From the NCBI GenBank assembly GCA_019649035.1, contig BMAT01006917.1, positions 222,996-243,900 of the forward strand: 20,905 nucleotides of DNA, read 5' to 3'. The notes under the pieces are model-generated. The model ran no database searches and was not told where the DNA came from. It saw only the letters and a list, made by a program, of their open reading frames with translations. The position numbers and the translations under genes were made by a program. The DNA comes from Elysia marginata. Its lineage: Eukaryota > Mollusca > Gastropoda > Plakobranchidae. Shown here in pieces: positions 1 through 9,045 of this stretch. Within the stretch, counting starts at the first letter, position 1. The number at the start of each line of letters is the position of its first letter.

Positions 1-185
1 GATCAGAACGAATAGCAAAAACTGACAAAAATATTTTTATAGCGAAAAGATGTTATCAAACCTGAAAATCTTTGTAAAACAATTGTATAGTATTACGTCC
101 CAGCGCCGCTACTTCAAAGATTCACAGGTCAGTGTTACCTGCTACTGATCGTATGTAACCGACCTACCCAAACGTCAGTCCAGAA

Positions 186-195
186 CCAATCAGAG
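186..195 (+). promoter_or_regulatory. Distal NF-Y-type CCAAT box
   Basis: CCAATCAGAG matches the extended NF-Y consensus. It lies about 570 bp upstream of a reverse-orientation copy of exactly the same ten bases at 753-762. It could serve a divergent gene to the left of the window or be a distal element of Claspin. Confidence 0.4.
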
Positions 196-648
196 CCCCA
201 GCTGACCCGGTGCCTGACTGCCTGAGATCAGCCAGGCCTATGAGAAGTCAGCTACAGGGGAATGGTCTGATCTGAGACCGTCACAGAGACGGTCACGGTC
301 TGATAGCTAGCCTGGGTGAATTTCACACCTTTTACACACTATGTGGCAGGATTACAAAAAAGTTGTAAAACACCCGCGTTTTATTTCTAATGAACATAAA
401 TGGAATTCTCGTGTCAAAACAAAATGTTTAGTCTTTGTTTTACAAAAATCGGACCACAAATAACAATTTTACATAGAATAATGACTTTGGAAACATATTT
501 TTCGAAATATGTATAAATGCAATAAAATCCGTAATTTTTCATCGATTGTGTAGTTTTTGGTATCATTTTTCATGTCTCGATGAGGCGCTATTGAAAAATC
601 TACTTTGGACTTTGAAATCATTGTACCCTACAGTTTCCGTTTTTTCGC

Positions 649-656
649 TGACGTCA
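649..656. promoter_or_regulatory. CRE/ATF site TGACGTCA
   Basis: This is a perfect palindromic cAMP-response element, the binding site of CREB/ATF bZIP factors. It begins the proximal GC-richer island, eight bases before a 14-bp palindrome. The sequence match is exact; its use as a promoter element is inferred from position. Confidence 0.5.
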
Positions 657-663
657 CGCACTA

Positions 664-677
664 CTGTACTAGTACAG
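664..677. repeat. Perfect 14-bp palindrome next to the CRE
   Basis: CTGTACTAGTACAG equals its own reverse complement. It lies within the putative promoter just downstream of the CRE. It could be a dimeric factor site or chance; I recognise no specific factor. Confidence 0.45.
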
Positions 678-752
678 CAGGGCCCTTACTCATGACGCAA
701 CTGTTACCTTGCGTCTGGGCATCTGGCTTGATCAGTCTTACAACCACAGAGG

Positions 753-806
753 CTCTGATTGGATTTCAGTTTGACTCTTGACAGGTCTTGGCCGGTCGTG
801 GCCAAT
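753..806. promoter_or_regulatory. Proximal CCAAT pair (reverse and forward)
   Basis: CTCTGATTGG at 753-762 is the reverse complement of the distal CCAATCAGAG element. A forward CCAAT follows at 802-806. Paired NF-Y boxes are typical of S-phase and G2 gene promoters, which suits a replication checkpoint gene. No clear E2F or CHR element was found nearby. Confidence 0.45.
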
Positions 807-984
807 AAGAGATAAGATTGAGACCAACTGGAACCTGGGCAAATGACTTCTGTTGTGGGAGGAGCAAAATGAGCGGCTTCCTTATATTTCTAAAGAAAAG
901 GGTGTAACTTCCCACAAACGCCCCCAAAATTAATCTGCACTCAAAAAGATTAAAGGTCAGAAGATATAGTTTCGAAACTAGGCT

Positions 985-1068
985 ATGATCAAGAGAGAGA
1001 CAAAAAAGTTGAGATTGAAGCAGGAGCAAGCGGAGTCTTGGATGGAACTGAAATGTCAGAGCATGAAG
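985..1068 (+). CDS. CLSPN: Candidate exon 1 with start codon (tentative)
   Basis: An open frame from ATG 985, with a second in-frame ATG at 1042, can be spliced in phase 0 after an AAG codon at 1066-1068 to exon 2 at 1253. The ATG at 985 has a G at -3. The donor (GTCACT) is poor and the residues, rich in K, R and Q, show no recognisable Claspin N terminus. The best donor in the area is GTAAGT at 1176. Using it would make exon 1 non-coding, because TGA at 1164 lies in the frame that enters exon 2, and would move the start to ATG 1313. The frame closes at TAA 1150. Confidence 0.2.
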
Positions 1069-1252
1069 GTCACTGATGGAGGCCACCAACCAGATTGTCC
1101 TATTACCTGGTTACCTACTCAAAGGCTGTGCATGATTCATGTTGTTCTTTAAACTGCTAGCACTGATTTTGTGTTGTAAGTGTTAAAATTTTTATTGAAG
1201 TAATGAAATTGAAGGCTTTTCTTCATGATTTTGTTTTTTCCTGAATCTGCAG

Positions 1253-1346
1253 AGCAGCCAAGATCTCTCAGTTCCAGTGACAAATTTTGAGGCAGAGAAG
1301 TCAGATTCTGGGATGGAGGAAGAGTCGTTTCTGCAAGATTCAGCAG
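1253..1346 (+). CDS. CLSPN: Claspin exon 2: N-terminal DSG degron-like segment
   Basis: A polypyrimidine tract and TGCAG acceptor precede it and GTACCA follows it. It reads in phase 0 for 31 codons plus one base. The peptide EAEKSDSGMEEES matches the N-terminal human Claspin region that carries the beta-TrCP phosphodegron DSGQGS. Here the spacing is DSG-x4-S rather than DSG-x2-S. An internal ATG at 1313-1315 has an excellent context (G at -3 and +4) and could be the true start if exon 1 is non-coding, but that would exclude the DSG motif from the protein. Alternative in-frame acceptors giving phase 1 exist at 1263 and 1272. Confidence 0.75.
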
Positions 1347-1846
1347 GTACCAGTTAAAGTTTTTTCTATATAAACTTTTCTGCCTTTCTAAATTGTAAAG
1401 CTACTCCAGTGTCTAATTATGTATACACATGATGTAAGAAGTAAGTTTTATTGTTTTTTGTTTGGGTTTTTTTTTTTTTTTCTTCTGTTTTTTTTTTACC
1501 AATGTTTTGTGTAGCATGAACTAACAAAAGCAATTATCTCATGATCTAATCAAACCGGGTCACATGAAGAATAGAAAGCACAGGGGAAAAAAAAAAGAAG
1601 AATCTCCTAGTCCTACCATGACAAATAATCCTTTACTTAATTTGAACTTGAACAATCTTGAAAATCAAAATGAATAATTGAGTAGGTCTACTCCCCAGAC
1701 TGTATTGTTTAGCTGGTTAAGTTTTATTACCGCAAATTAAAAATAAATTTTTTTTTTTTTTTGGTAAAACCATCAATATTAAAGTTTGATACCAACAGTA
1801 AAGAATGTTTTATGAATTTTACATGCACATCATGACCTTGTTTCAG

Positions 1847-1914
1847 ATATTTCTGAGGAAACAGATGAAGAAAATGAAATTGTGGGGAGAAAAAGACCAA
1901 AAGGAAAAAAACTG
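1847..1914 (+). CDS. CLSPN: Claspin exon 3: acidic to basic N-terminal segment
   Basis: It is bounded by TTTCAG and GTAAGT. It enters in phase 1 and leaves in phase 0 (residues 32-54). It encodes an acidic stretch (ISEETDEENEIV) followed by GRKRPKGKKL, a plausible monopartite nuclear localisation signal. The acid-then-basic order agrees with the human segment around DSDEEIFVSKKLKNRK. Claspin works in the nucleus, so an N-terminal localisation signal is expected. Confidence 0.85.
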
Positions 1915-2841
1915 GTAAGTTTAAATGTTTGTGTCTTTATTTTGTGGAGATTATAAACTTTTAAGGATAGCTTCAACTGGTAAAGTTTTTGTTATGAATG
2001 AAGTGTTTTCTCAATATTCGTTTTTTTTTTGTGTGTGGGGCTGATCACAGATACACTTTAGGCGGTGTATTTATTGCAGGTTAATAAATATCAAATCAAG
2101 CAACCCCAACTCACCCCCGTTTCTCACTTATTTTCTGCTGAATCTTAGCTTTTTCTTGAAAGTTCATAGTTATGGAATCGTAAAATTACATGTCGTGAAA
2201 TGTAAGACACTTTAAGTAGGTAATATATTCGCAAATTTTTCTTCGTTAGGACAGTACTACCAAAAATAAATTTATTTTTGCCTTAAAAAAAATTCAGAGA
2301 TATAATGGAGATGACAGATTTAGAATTTTGTGATTTTACGGTAATATTCTGTATGTAAATTCCAATTTTTTTCTGATTTACTTACATTTCGTTTAACTGT
2401 TGTTTTAAGGATAACTTCAATGCCAAAAGGGGCATTATTGCCAATACCTGTGGAAGAAGAGGCTACAGCTCAAGTGAGCGACTTTAGAGTCAGAGACATT
2501 TAGGTTGTAAAGCAAATGCAGCGAAATGAAAACAGTTATGTTTTATTGAATGTTGCAATTGATATCTTGTATGCCAATATCACTTGCAGAAATGCACTTT
2601 GAATACTAGAAGAGTTAAGTCATGGGGGCTAGAAAGAAAGGTTTCCTTGACACATTTATTGTTGATGACCATGAGTAACCAATTACTCTGCCACTATGGA
2701 CAAAAATAACCATATCAGTTATTGTCTTCTGATGACAAAGAGAATTCTAAGTAAGATTTTTGTTATCTATCCAAAACATGCTTATCATTTATAGTTATTA
2801 ATTATTGTTCTACTTTGGTTCATTTGATTTGTTGCTCACAG
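1915..2841. other. Intron 3, nothing recognised
   Basis: AT-rich, with a T10 tract near 2020 and scattered short T tracts. It has no open frame of note, no clear transposon ends and no RNA gene. The 3' end is CTCACAG. Confidence 0.6.
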
Positions 2842-3163
2842 ATGATTATAGATGATGATGATGACGACGAAGACGATGACAGTGATAACAGCAAAGGTGC
2901 TGAAGTTGAAAGCAAAGCAGCTAAATCTATTGTCACTACGGATGGAACAGACATTAATGAGAAAGAGCAGGATGGTCCTGACTCAGTAGACGGGGACGTT
3001 GACGTGAACAAAGACAGCCAGCTTGACAGCTCCAGTTTGCCAACTGAGATTGGAAATGGAGATGATAACAATGACAACGAAAGTGAAGGTGATCAGAGTC
3101 CTCTCAAACTCAAGTTAGACAACAAAGATTTGTTTGATGCAGAGAGCAGTGATGAAGAGCCAG
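2842..3163 (+). CDS. CLSPN: Claspin exon 4: Asp/Glu-rich segment
   Basis: It lies between CTCACAG and GTAAGT, in phase 0, with 107 codons plus one base (residues 55-161). It opens with MIIDDDDDDEDDDSD, a run of acid residues with CK2-like serines, and ends with KDLFDAESSDEEP, which aligns with the human KDLFETGLED region. Low-complexity acid tracts are typical of Claspin and Mrc1. The middle has no recognisable domain and is probably disordered. The open frame extends a few codons upstream of the acceptor, but those belong to the intron. Confidence 0.9.
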
Positions 3164-3992
3164 GTAAGTGACAAAACATTACAAGAGCTGTTGAGAGGCT
3201 GAGCTGTATGGTTTAAAATATCCGCAATTATAACTTTACATTAATTGCACCAGTGATTGTGTACATATATATACATATATAAATGTTTTTATAGTTGGCA
3301 ATATTTTTTTTTGTATACATGATAACATGTATAAATATCTAAGCTATTGACAAAATATCTTGCGATTGGTTGAATGTGATGTCATGTCAGTCTTGGGGAT
3401 GGGCTAAAATACTTCAGTACATCACATGATCTTGCTTGAAATATGTAATAAGCTGATAACACAAAAATAGGTTAAGAACAGGTTTCTCCATTTTGAACAA
3501 ACTTGAGTCATTTGAGATACTCATCTAAAGTTCCAGATTTCGAATTCTCACATGAAGTTGATAAAATTGAAGTCTTCTCTGGAATTGATGAAGCATTTAA
3601 AAGTTCAAAACTAAATGCTGAGTGAGTAATATTTATACATCATCATTCATGCTAAATAGCCTTTTGTCTCAGACTCATACAGCTTTACATTTTTTTAAAT
3701 CTCTCCATGAAATTAATTTTCTCTACATTTTTTAATATGAAGCAGTGAAAGTCTAAGACTCCTTAGGGTATAAGTTATATAAATGCTTTTCATTATTATC
3801 ATTGTCATTGAACTATAAAACAGTTAATTGCTGATTCAAGGGGTCTTCCAAAGTTAACATGTTTGTCTCAGTTGGTTTTCTATATTTTAAGAAAAATCGC
3901 ATTTATTTATTTTAATTTCATCTTTGTGTAGGAATTTTCAAATTAAGTTTTGATTTTCATTTGCATATAACTTTAACTCTCTGGCTCTTCAG
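3164..3992. other. Intron 4, simple AT repeats only
   Basis: It contains a short (AT/AC)n run near 3263-3280 and T tracts. No gene or mobile element is recognised. It ends in a tandem CAGCAG acceptor, described separately. Confidence 0.6.
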
Positions 3993-4156
3993 CAGATCAT
4001 CAACAGGACCGAAGTCGCCAAGGAGAAGAGGCTGCTGACAGTGAAGAGAATGACGAGGAGAATGAAGAGAATGAAAATGAGACAAATGAAAATGATGAAG
4101 GCTTTGATGAAGATGAACTGGACCCAGAACTTCTGAAAAAGTTAAAGAAATTGAAG
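3993..4156 (+). CDS. CLSPN: Claspin exon 5: acidic run and start of basic helix
   Basis: The acceptor is a NAGNAG (TTCAGCAG). Splicing at 3993 inserts one alanine compared with splicing at 3996; both keep frame (phase 1 in, phase 0 out). The 1361-codon total uses 3996. The peptide is strongly acidic (SEENDEENEENENETNENDEGFDED, written here only as a composition guide) and then turns basic: ELLKKLKKLK. This matches the acid-to-basic transition before the DNA-binding and fork-interacting segment of Claspin. Confidence 0.88.
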
Positions 4157-4724
4157 GTAAATATGAAAAAATTAGTACACTGCATTCAGACTTCTGTGTT
4201 ATCAGTTTTCACTTCCTAATATATACCTTGATGGTTTCACATGTGTAGCATAAGCTTTAAATGTTGTTTAAATACAGGAAAATCAACATGTTGGCTCATT
4301 GTAGTAAAGTTGAAGATGGTCTATTTGTATAGTTCAAATAGTAGAATGTGTTTTATCATATGCAATATATGGAACAATGAATAAAATGATTACAAATTAA
4401 ACTGGACAGCTGTTTGTTCATTTTATTTAATTGTTTCAAAGGGGAAAATTTCAAGCTTTTCATGCAAGAGTTCAATCAACTATATATTATTCTAAGACAC
4501 ATTTTCATGATTTTGTTCAATTCTTTTCACATTAGCGATATTTTTTTTTATCAATATCCCAACCTCCCTCCACATTCTTCCCTGCTCCTTGATTTTTTTT
4601 TAAATGTATTCTCTTGTGTCGGAATTATTCTTTTATAGTAATGGACCAGTCCTTGAAACTCTCCAGGCTTGACTTTTTTGTGTCACCTATCATCCACACT
4701 TTTTTTTTTTGTGTGTGTAAATAG

Positions 4725-4830
4725 GGGGCTTCTAAATCAGCCAAGGATAGAGAAAAATATTCCAGAAAGGCTAAACCCACAGCTGATAAAATGCTGGAGA
4801 TTTATAGCGAGTCCCAGAGGCTGACAAGAG
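4725..4830 (+). CDS. CLSPN: Claspin exon 6: basic helical fork-interaction segment
   Basis: The acceptor is AAATAG after a T10 tract and the donor is GTGGGT; phase 0 in, phase 1 out (residues 216-250). It reads as a basic amphipathic stretch ending MLEIYSESQRLTR. That end lines up with human ALKQLHSETQRLIRES, the start of the conserved N-terminal region that contacts DNA and replisome proteins. Seven lysines fall in its first 21 residues. Confidence 0.93.
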
Positions 4831-5295
4831 GTGGGTGAACTCAGAGCCATTGCTCGTCAAGTATTTTTTCCTTATGGATTTTAATTAAAGCAAAGAACGT
4901 AATTGTTTTATATCATGATATGTAAGCAGAACATAAAAACTGAATGTCTGACCTCTTTCTAGGTCAATTTGTTAAACAAATAATACAATTGCAATAAGTG
5001 CAAGGAAAACGTCTTACTTTTTCATGCAAACAAGCATAACAAAAACCCTCCCACAAGACTTGAAGAAGAATAGATAGTGCAATACTATAAACAATCTCAT
5101 TGATTTTTCTCTATACACTTTCTTCTCCACCCATTTTTGTTACAAATTTCAAATTTTTCTTTTACATAACAAATCCATTTTATTTTTGGCATCTTACTGG
5201 TATCATTTGTCGATTTGAGAGCATTTCGTCATTGTGACACTGCTGCTGTTTTCTCTCCTTTTTTTTAAATATCTTTACTATTTTTTTTGTTACAG

Positions 5296-5413
5296 ATAGC
5301 AGAGTCAACTTGCCTTACTATGAACCTCAAGAAAAAAGTTTAGATGATTTCTTAGCAAGGGCATCAAAAAAGAAACAAGAATATGCAGCCCTCAAGAAGG
5401 CAAGCGATTTCCA
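5296..5413 (+). CDS. CLSPN: Claspin exon 7: NLPYY block and PIP-like motif
   Basis: It is bounded by TTACAG and GTAAGT; phase 1 in, phase 2 out. RVNLPYYEP corresponds to human ESALNLPYHMP. It is followed by EKSLDDFLARASKKK at residues 263-277, the counterpart of human NKTIHDFFKRK, a PCNA-binding PIP-like motif. L266 and F269 occupy the key hydrophobic and aromatic positions, but the last aromatic is a leucine (L270) and the first position is Glu rather than Gln. A basic tail follows, as in other PIP motifs. PCNA contact is inferred from family knowledge. Confidence 0.94.
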
Positions 5414-5757
5414 GTAAGTCTAAGCTTTGAGCTTGAACGGAAGTTGAAACTGAAGTGGCTGTACCTAAGGACTTCACCTTAACACCTAATATTTTGACAT
5501 TTTTCAAATTTTGTTTATCATTTCAGACTTTCAAATAAGCACTTTATTTCATTTTTTATTTCAATTATACACCGGTAACTGAGCTTTCATTTTAACTTAC
5601 TTAAGCATGCAAACAGTTGCTATATTTAAAAAAATTATGCTCTAGTATTGCTACTTCACCAATTTTTTTTCTCTATTTTTGAGATCTTTTGAACCTTCTG
5701 GGAAAAAATAAGTAAGAAAACAAGGCTATAATTTTGTACAATAAAAATCTATTGCAG

Positions 5758-6960
5758 GAAAGCACAAATAATTCACGAAAAACTGGCAGTCACACCACCT
5801 AAACTGACTCTTACAAGAAGATCCTCCAAGAAAGCAGGAACGAAGACCTCTCCTAGTCAAGATTCATCTGCTCTGCCTCTCGCGACTGTCTCAGATGAAG
5901 GAGACAACCTTCATGATTCAGGACTGGTCTCACAGGAAGTGACATTGTCTCAATCCCAGCAGGCCTCACAGGAAGTGGCCATGTCGCAACCCCAACAGGC
6001 CTCTCAGTCCAGCACTGTGGTGCTACAGTCCAGTTTAGATGCTGACCAACATCCTCGATTTGACGGAGATAAGGAGGAAGATACTGACTTACCAGATTTA
6101 GTGGAACAGCCTTCGACAGTTGCTGCAGAATGTGCATCCGTCACACAAAGCACAGTGATTGCAGATACCAAGGTATTGTGTCTTGATAATGCAGAGAGTG
6201 AAATAAATCGCAGCCAACCGATGGATGTTGGGAGCACTAAGGATGAGGCACAAAGTGAAAGTGCCGATGTTCAGGGGTGCAACTCTCAAACTAACACAAT
6301 TCCTTCGTTACAGAAAGATCCGTCAAGAGATCTGTTCTCGTCACAGAGTGTTGTAGGTCAGGGCAGTGAGCCTCTGTACCATGAAACTTTAGAAACGGAT
6401 CAGAGAATGGAATCTGTCCTACAGTCTGGAGAGTTTGACCCATCATCATCCCTTGTGACTGTGGTCAATGAAACTCCTCAAAGCACACAGGCCACCCAAT
6501 TATCAACCCTCTCTGTCTGCTCCTCTGTTACATCTGGGCAAGTACAGACTACCCTTAAAACAGCAGGTGTCGATAGTCTACCGCTGCAGGCGAGCGAGGA
6601 AGGCTCTCAGGTGGATATGGAGCGTGGCAATGTGTCTGCAGCCTCCATTAAGGATTTACCACATGTTTGTGAGGACGCCGCTAATGCATCCAAATCTAAG
6701 GACACAGTGGTTGAAAAACATGAAGCTGTTTCAGCCTCTAAAAGTCATAAGAAAAGCATCATGGATAAGCTGCAGCTTCAAGGGCTCCCTCTCCCACCAG
6801 CTCCAAAGCTGCTAGGGACCCCAAATGACATGATATGTCTTGATGAGCCAGAGGTGGAAAAGAGCACTCCTAAAAACCCTGGTGTGCTGAATCTGATGGA
6901 CAGATTGGCTCGCCACAACCAGAAGAAAGCACCAAAACAAGCCTATGATGTCGATATAAG
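5758..6960 (+). CDS. CLSPN: Claspin exon 8: long exon with SQ cluster and degron
   Basis: This is the largest exon (1203 bp, residues 290-691), bounded by ATTGCAG and GTAACA; phase 2 in, phase 2 out. It starts basic (LTLTRRSSKKAGTK), then becomes polar and Ser/Gln-rich. DSGLVS at residues 343-348 is a canonical beta-TrCP degron form. It runs directly into an SQ cluster (six SQ at residues 348-373) made by two 36-bp repeats. I count 14 SQ/TQ in the exon. The distal part, KKSIMDKLQLQGLPLPPAPK and MICLDEPE, matches human DRLKQLGVDVSIKPRLG and FVILEPE, which anchors the exon in Claspin. No folded domain is seen between these parts, so the middle is likely disordered and phospho-regulated. Confidence 0.95.
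5930..6007 (+). repeat. 36-bp coding tandem repeat (SQ cluster)
   Basis: Two in-frame units, 5930-5965 and 5966-6001, each encode twelve residues of the pattern SQEVxxSQxQQA. A third, two-codon start (SQ) follows at 6002. Each unit carries ATM/ATR-type SQ sites, giving six SQ in 26 codons. The units differ by several substitutions, so the duplication is not very recent. Confidence 0.85.
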
Positions 6961-7736
6961 GTAACAGTCATAGAGACCTGATTTTGTATTATTTTACATT
7001 TTTTTATACTGGTTTTAACAAAATCAATTTCATTGGAGCTTTTAGATTTGCAAATAAAAGCTGAGGCAATTGGTTAAATTAAACTTAGGTGAACCCCTCA
7101 ATTAAAAGTAATAAGACTCCCTTAATAAAGTTAAACACTTCCCCTCTTAAAAGACTTAAAGTTTGTGGTCATCTCCTTATATGGGTATAGAAATTTAACC
7201 ATTTTTTTACCAACAATTTTCAAGTTCTTACTTCAGGAGCTCCACTGTAATATATTTATTGAAAATAAGAGGTAGGTGAAATCGAAGAGTTAAAATCTGC
7301 TTACCTTTACTGGGCTTTTGGTCTTGTGATTGATTGCATTACAAGTCTGTTTATGTCTGTGAACATTTTCTATCTCGTACAAATCAAGATTATATGTGTA
7401 CATAGTTATGAAACAACATTAAACAAGCCATTTATATATTCTTTTATGCTTATAATGCTTTGCATCCAAAGGTGTAGGAGTTTTATTCTTACTATTTAGG
7501 TACATGCATATATAAGTATTGTTTGTTAGCATGAACCTTATAAAAATTGTCTAAGAGTAGTTCCACTTGAGCAACGGTGAGTTTTTAAGCTTAGATTCAG
7601 CACTTGAGTTATTTGAATAAACTATCTTGCCCAAAGAAGAGTTTGCTGGTGATCTCACCTTTTGAACTTTCCATACATTAGAGACTAGTCCTGAAACAGT
7701 CCCATATAATTCTGTTTGGATTTGTTTGGTGTTCAG
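6961..7736. other. Intron 8, nothing recognised
   Basis: Ordinary AT-rich intron. No open frame, repeat array or RNA structure stood out. It ends in GTGTTCAG. Confidence 0.55.
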
Positions 7737-7843
7737 TATTATAGAGAAAGAGAATGTCCAAGGCCAGGAGGAACTGAAGCTTAAGTCTGTAAAATATCAC
7801 GTCCAGCCAGAGGAGCAACTTATCCCATCAGATGGAGCCCCAG
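7737..7843 (+). CDS. CLSPN: Claspin exon 9: KEN-containing linker
   Basis: It is bounded by GTTCAG and GTAGGC; phase 2 in, phase 1 out (residues 691-727). It begins SIIEKENVQGQEELKLKSVKY, resembling human VIVKDMGTDGKEELKADVV. The KEN at 7747-7755 could be an APC/C-Cdh1 destruction box; human Claspin is an APC/C-Cdh1 substrate in G1. The remainder is polar and weakly conserved. Confidence 0.88.
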
Positions 7844-9045
7844 GTAGGCTAATACTCAATCACTTTTTGTAATGAGGTAAATTTTTGGGTTCTGTTCTTC
7901 ACCAGACATGAAGACTGGTTTACAACCTAAACCTAAGGATAATTTTTTGTTTTGTTTTGGTTTTGCAATTTTACGAGTACCTAACCTAATAAAAGTCAAG
8001 CGACTTATTTACTTCATGTTGGTGCCTGATAACAAAGCAAGCTTGAGAAATTATTGCTAATATCAGAGAACTGGAAGTTTGTAATAAATGATTCTCGGTG
8101 ATGTTTTTTCTCTTCAGTGTGGATTTGCGATGTAGGATATATATTGTGGGTAATATGCTGTTCTATGTGCAGTCCTACCTACTAATGTATTTCAAAGACA
8201 GCTGGATAAGGGCTCAGTTTTTACTTCCATTGTTTGTATAGTCACAGGGTTTGGGTTCGATTTATCTCAAAAACAGCAAGTCTCATCAACCTGAACATAC
8301 CATTGAGTGAGATAAGTTTTTTACATTTAAACAATTCACTCTCAGTGATCAACTTTGGCACAGCAGCTTGAGTGTCCTTTATCAGTTTCAAATCTTTAAC
8401 CCCTGGTGTAACATCAGCATAAATTTTTGCACTGTTTTGTGCCATATTTGATGAAAATTACAACTAAATTTTTTCAATTTTGATTCATGTTCTAAAGCCT
8501 CTAGGCTTTTGGATTTATTCAGGTGTCTAGATTTCTCTGTCCTTGTTTTTCTACCTGTCAATAGTAAGTCATATCCAAGGTTCTAGTTAATTTTGATGAA
8601 GCAGAGTAAATTATGCTCAGAAAATAGTGAGGAATTTATAAATGCAATGGGTTGAAAGATGACAGGTTTGATTGAGTTTTTCCGGGCCAGCACCCACATG
8701 GTCAACATGACTTGATTTATAACAAGAAAAAATTAATGCCTGGTAAATACCAATATTGATTGAATTGATAATAACTAGCATAAGCTTTACTTCTTACTGC
8801 TTTTGATTTGAAACTTTATAACTAAAAATTCTGTTTACTCTGACTCCATTTGATTTAAAACTTTATCGCTTAAAATTAATATTTACTGTGACTCCATTTG
8901 ATTTAAAACTTAATCACTTGAAATTCTGTATACTGTGCCTCCATTTCATTTTAAACTTTATCACTTAAAATTTTGTTTACTGTGACTCCATTTCATTTGA
9001 AACTTTATCTCTAAAAATTCTGTTTACTGTGACTCAATACTTAAG
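7844..9045. other. Intron 9, with tandem repeat and antisense open frame
   Basis: Longest intron (1.2 kb). Its last 250 bp are a 47-bp tandem array listed separately. A 67-codon minus-strand open frame at 8242-8445 has protein-like, non-repetitive composition but no recognised family and no matching context. The rest is AT-rich and unremarkable. Confidence 0.6.
8800..9045 (+). repeat. 47-bp tandem array ending at the exon 10 acceptor
   Basis: The core GACTCCATTT recurs at 8842, 8890 and, slightly changed, at 8937 and 8984, with a truncated GACTCAAT at 9031. The spacings are 48, 47, 47 and 47 bp. Each unit continues with GATTTAAAACTTTATCACTT-like and TTCTGTTTACTGT-like sequence. A partial unit lies at 8800-8841. 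The last truncated copy runs into the TTAAG 3' splice site. Confidence 0.85.

Larger units (their letters stand above)
1..984. promoter_or_regulatory. 5' flank and probable promoter region
   Basis: No convincing coding sequence is present. Two GC-richer islands (about 100-310 and 640-870) sit in AT-rich DNA. The distal island carries CCAATCAGAG on the + strand at 186-195 and a perfect 7-bp inverted repeat, GACCGTC/GACGGTC, at 276-294. The proximal island carries a CRE, a palindrome and two further CCAAT elements, listed separately. CCAAT and CRE sites are common in promoters of replication genes. No TATA box is obvious, so the transcription start cannot be fixed; about 830-980 is my guess. 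A minus-strand open frame at 766-1089 is hydrophobic, low in complexity and not recognised. Confidence 0.45.

Noticed and set aside
766..1089. Minus-strand open frame of 107 codons upstream of the gene
   Set aside because: Leu/Phe-rich and not recognised; it lies across the probable promoter and 5' end, with no splice or family support.
1139..1175. ATG with a hydrophobic signal-peptide-like start before the GTAAGT donor at 1176
   Set aside because: It needs a minor acceptor in exon 2, has a poor start context, and a signal peptide does not fit a nuclear protein.
2820..3077. Minus-strand Ser-rich open frame
   Set aside because: Mirror of the Asp/Glu-rich exon 4; the same explains the frames opposite exons 5, 10, 11, 20 and 21.
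6468..6815. Second plus-strand open frame within exon 8
   Set aside because: Shifted frame overlapping well-supported Claspin coding sequence; no family resemblance.
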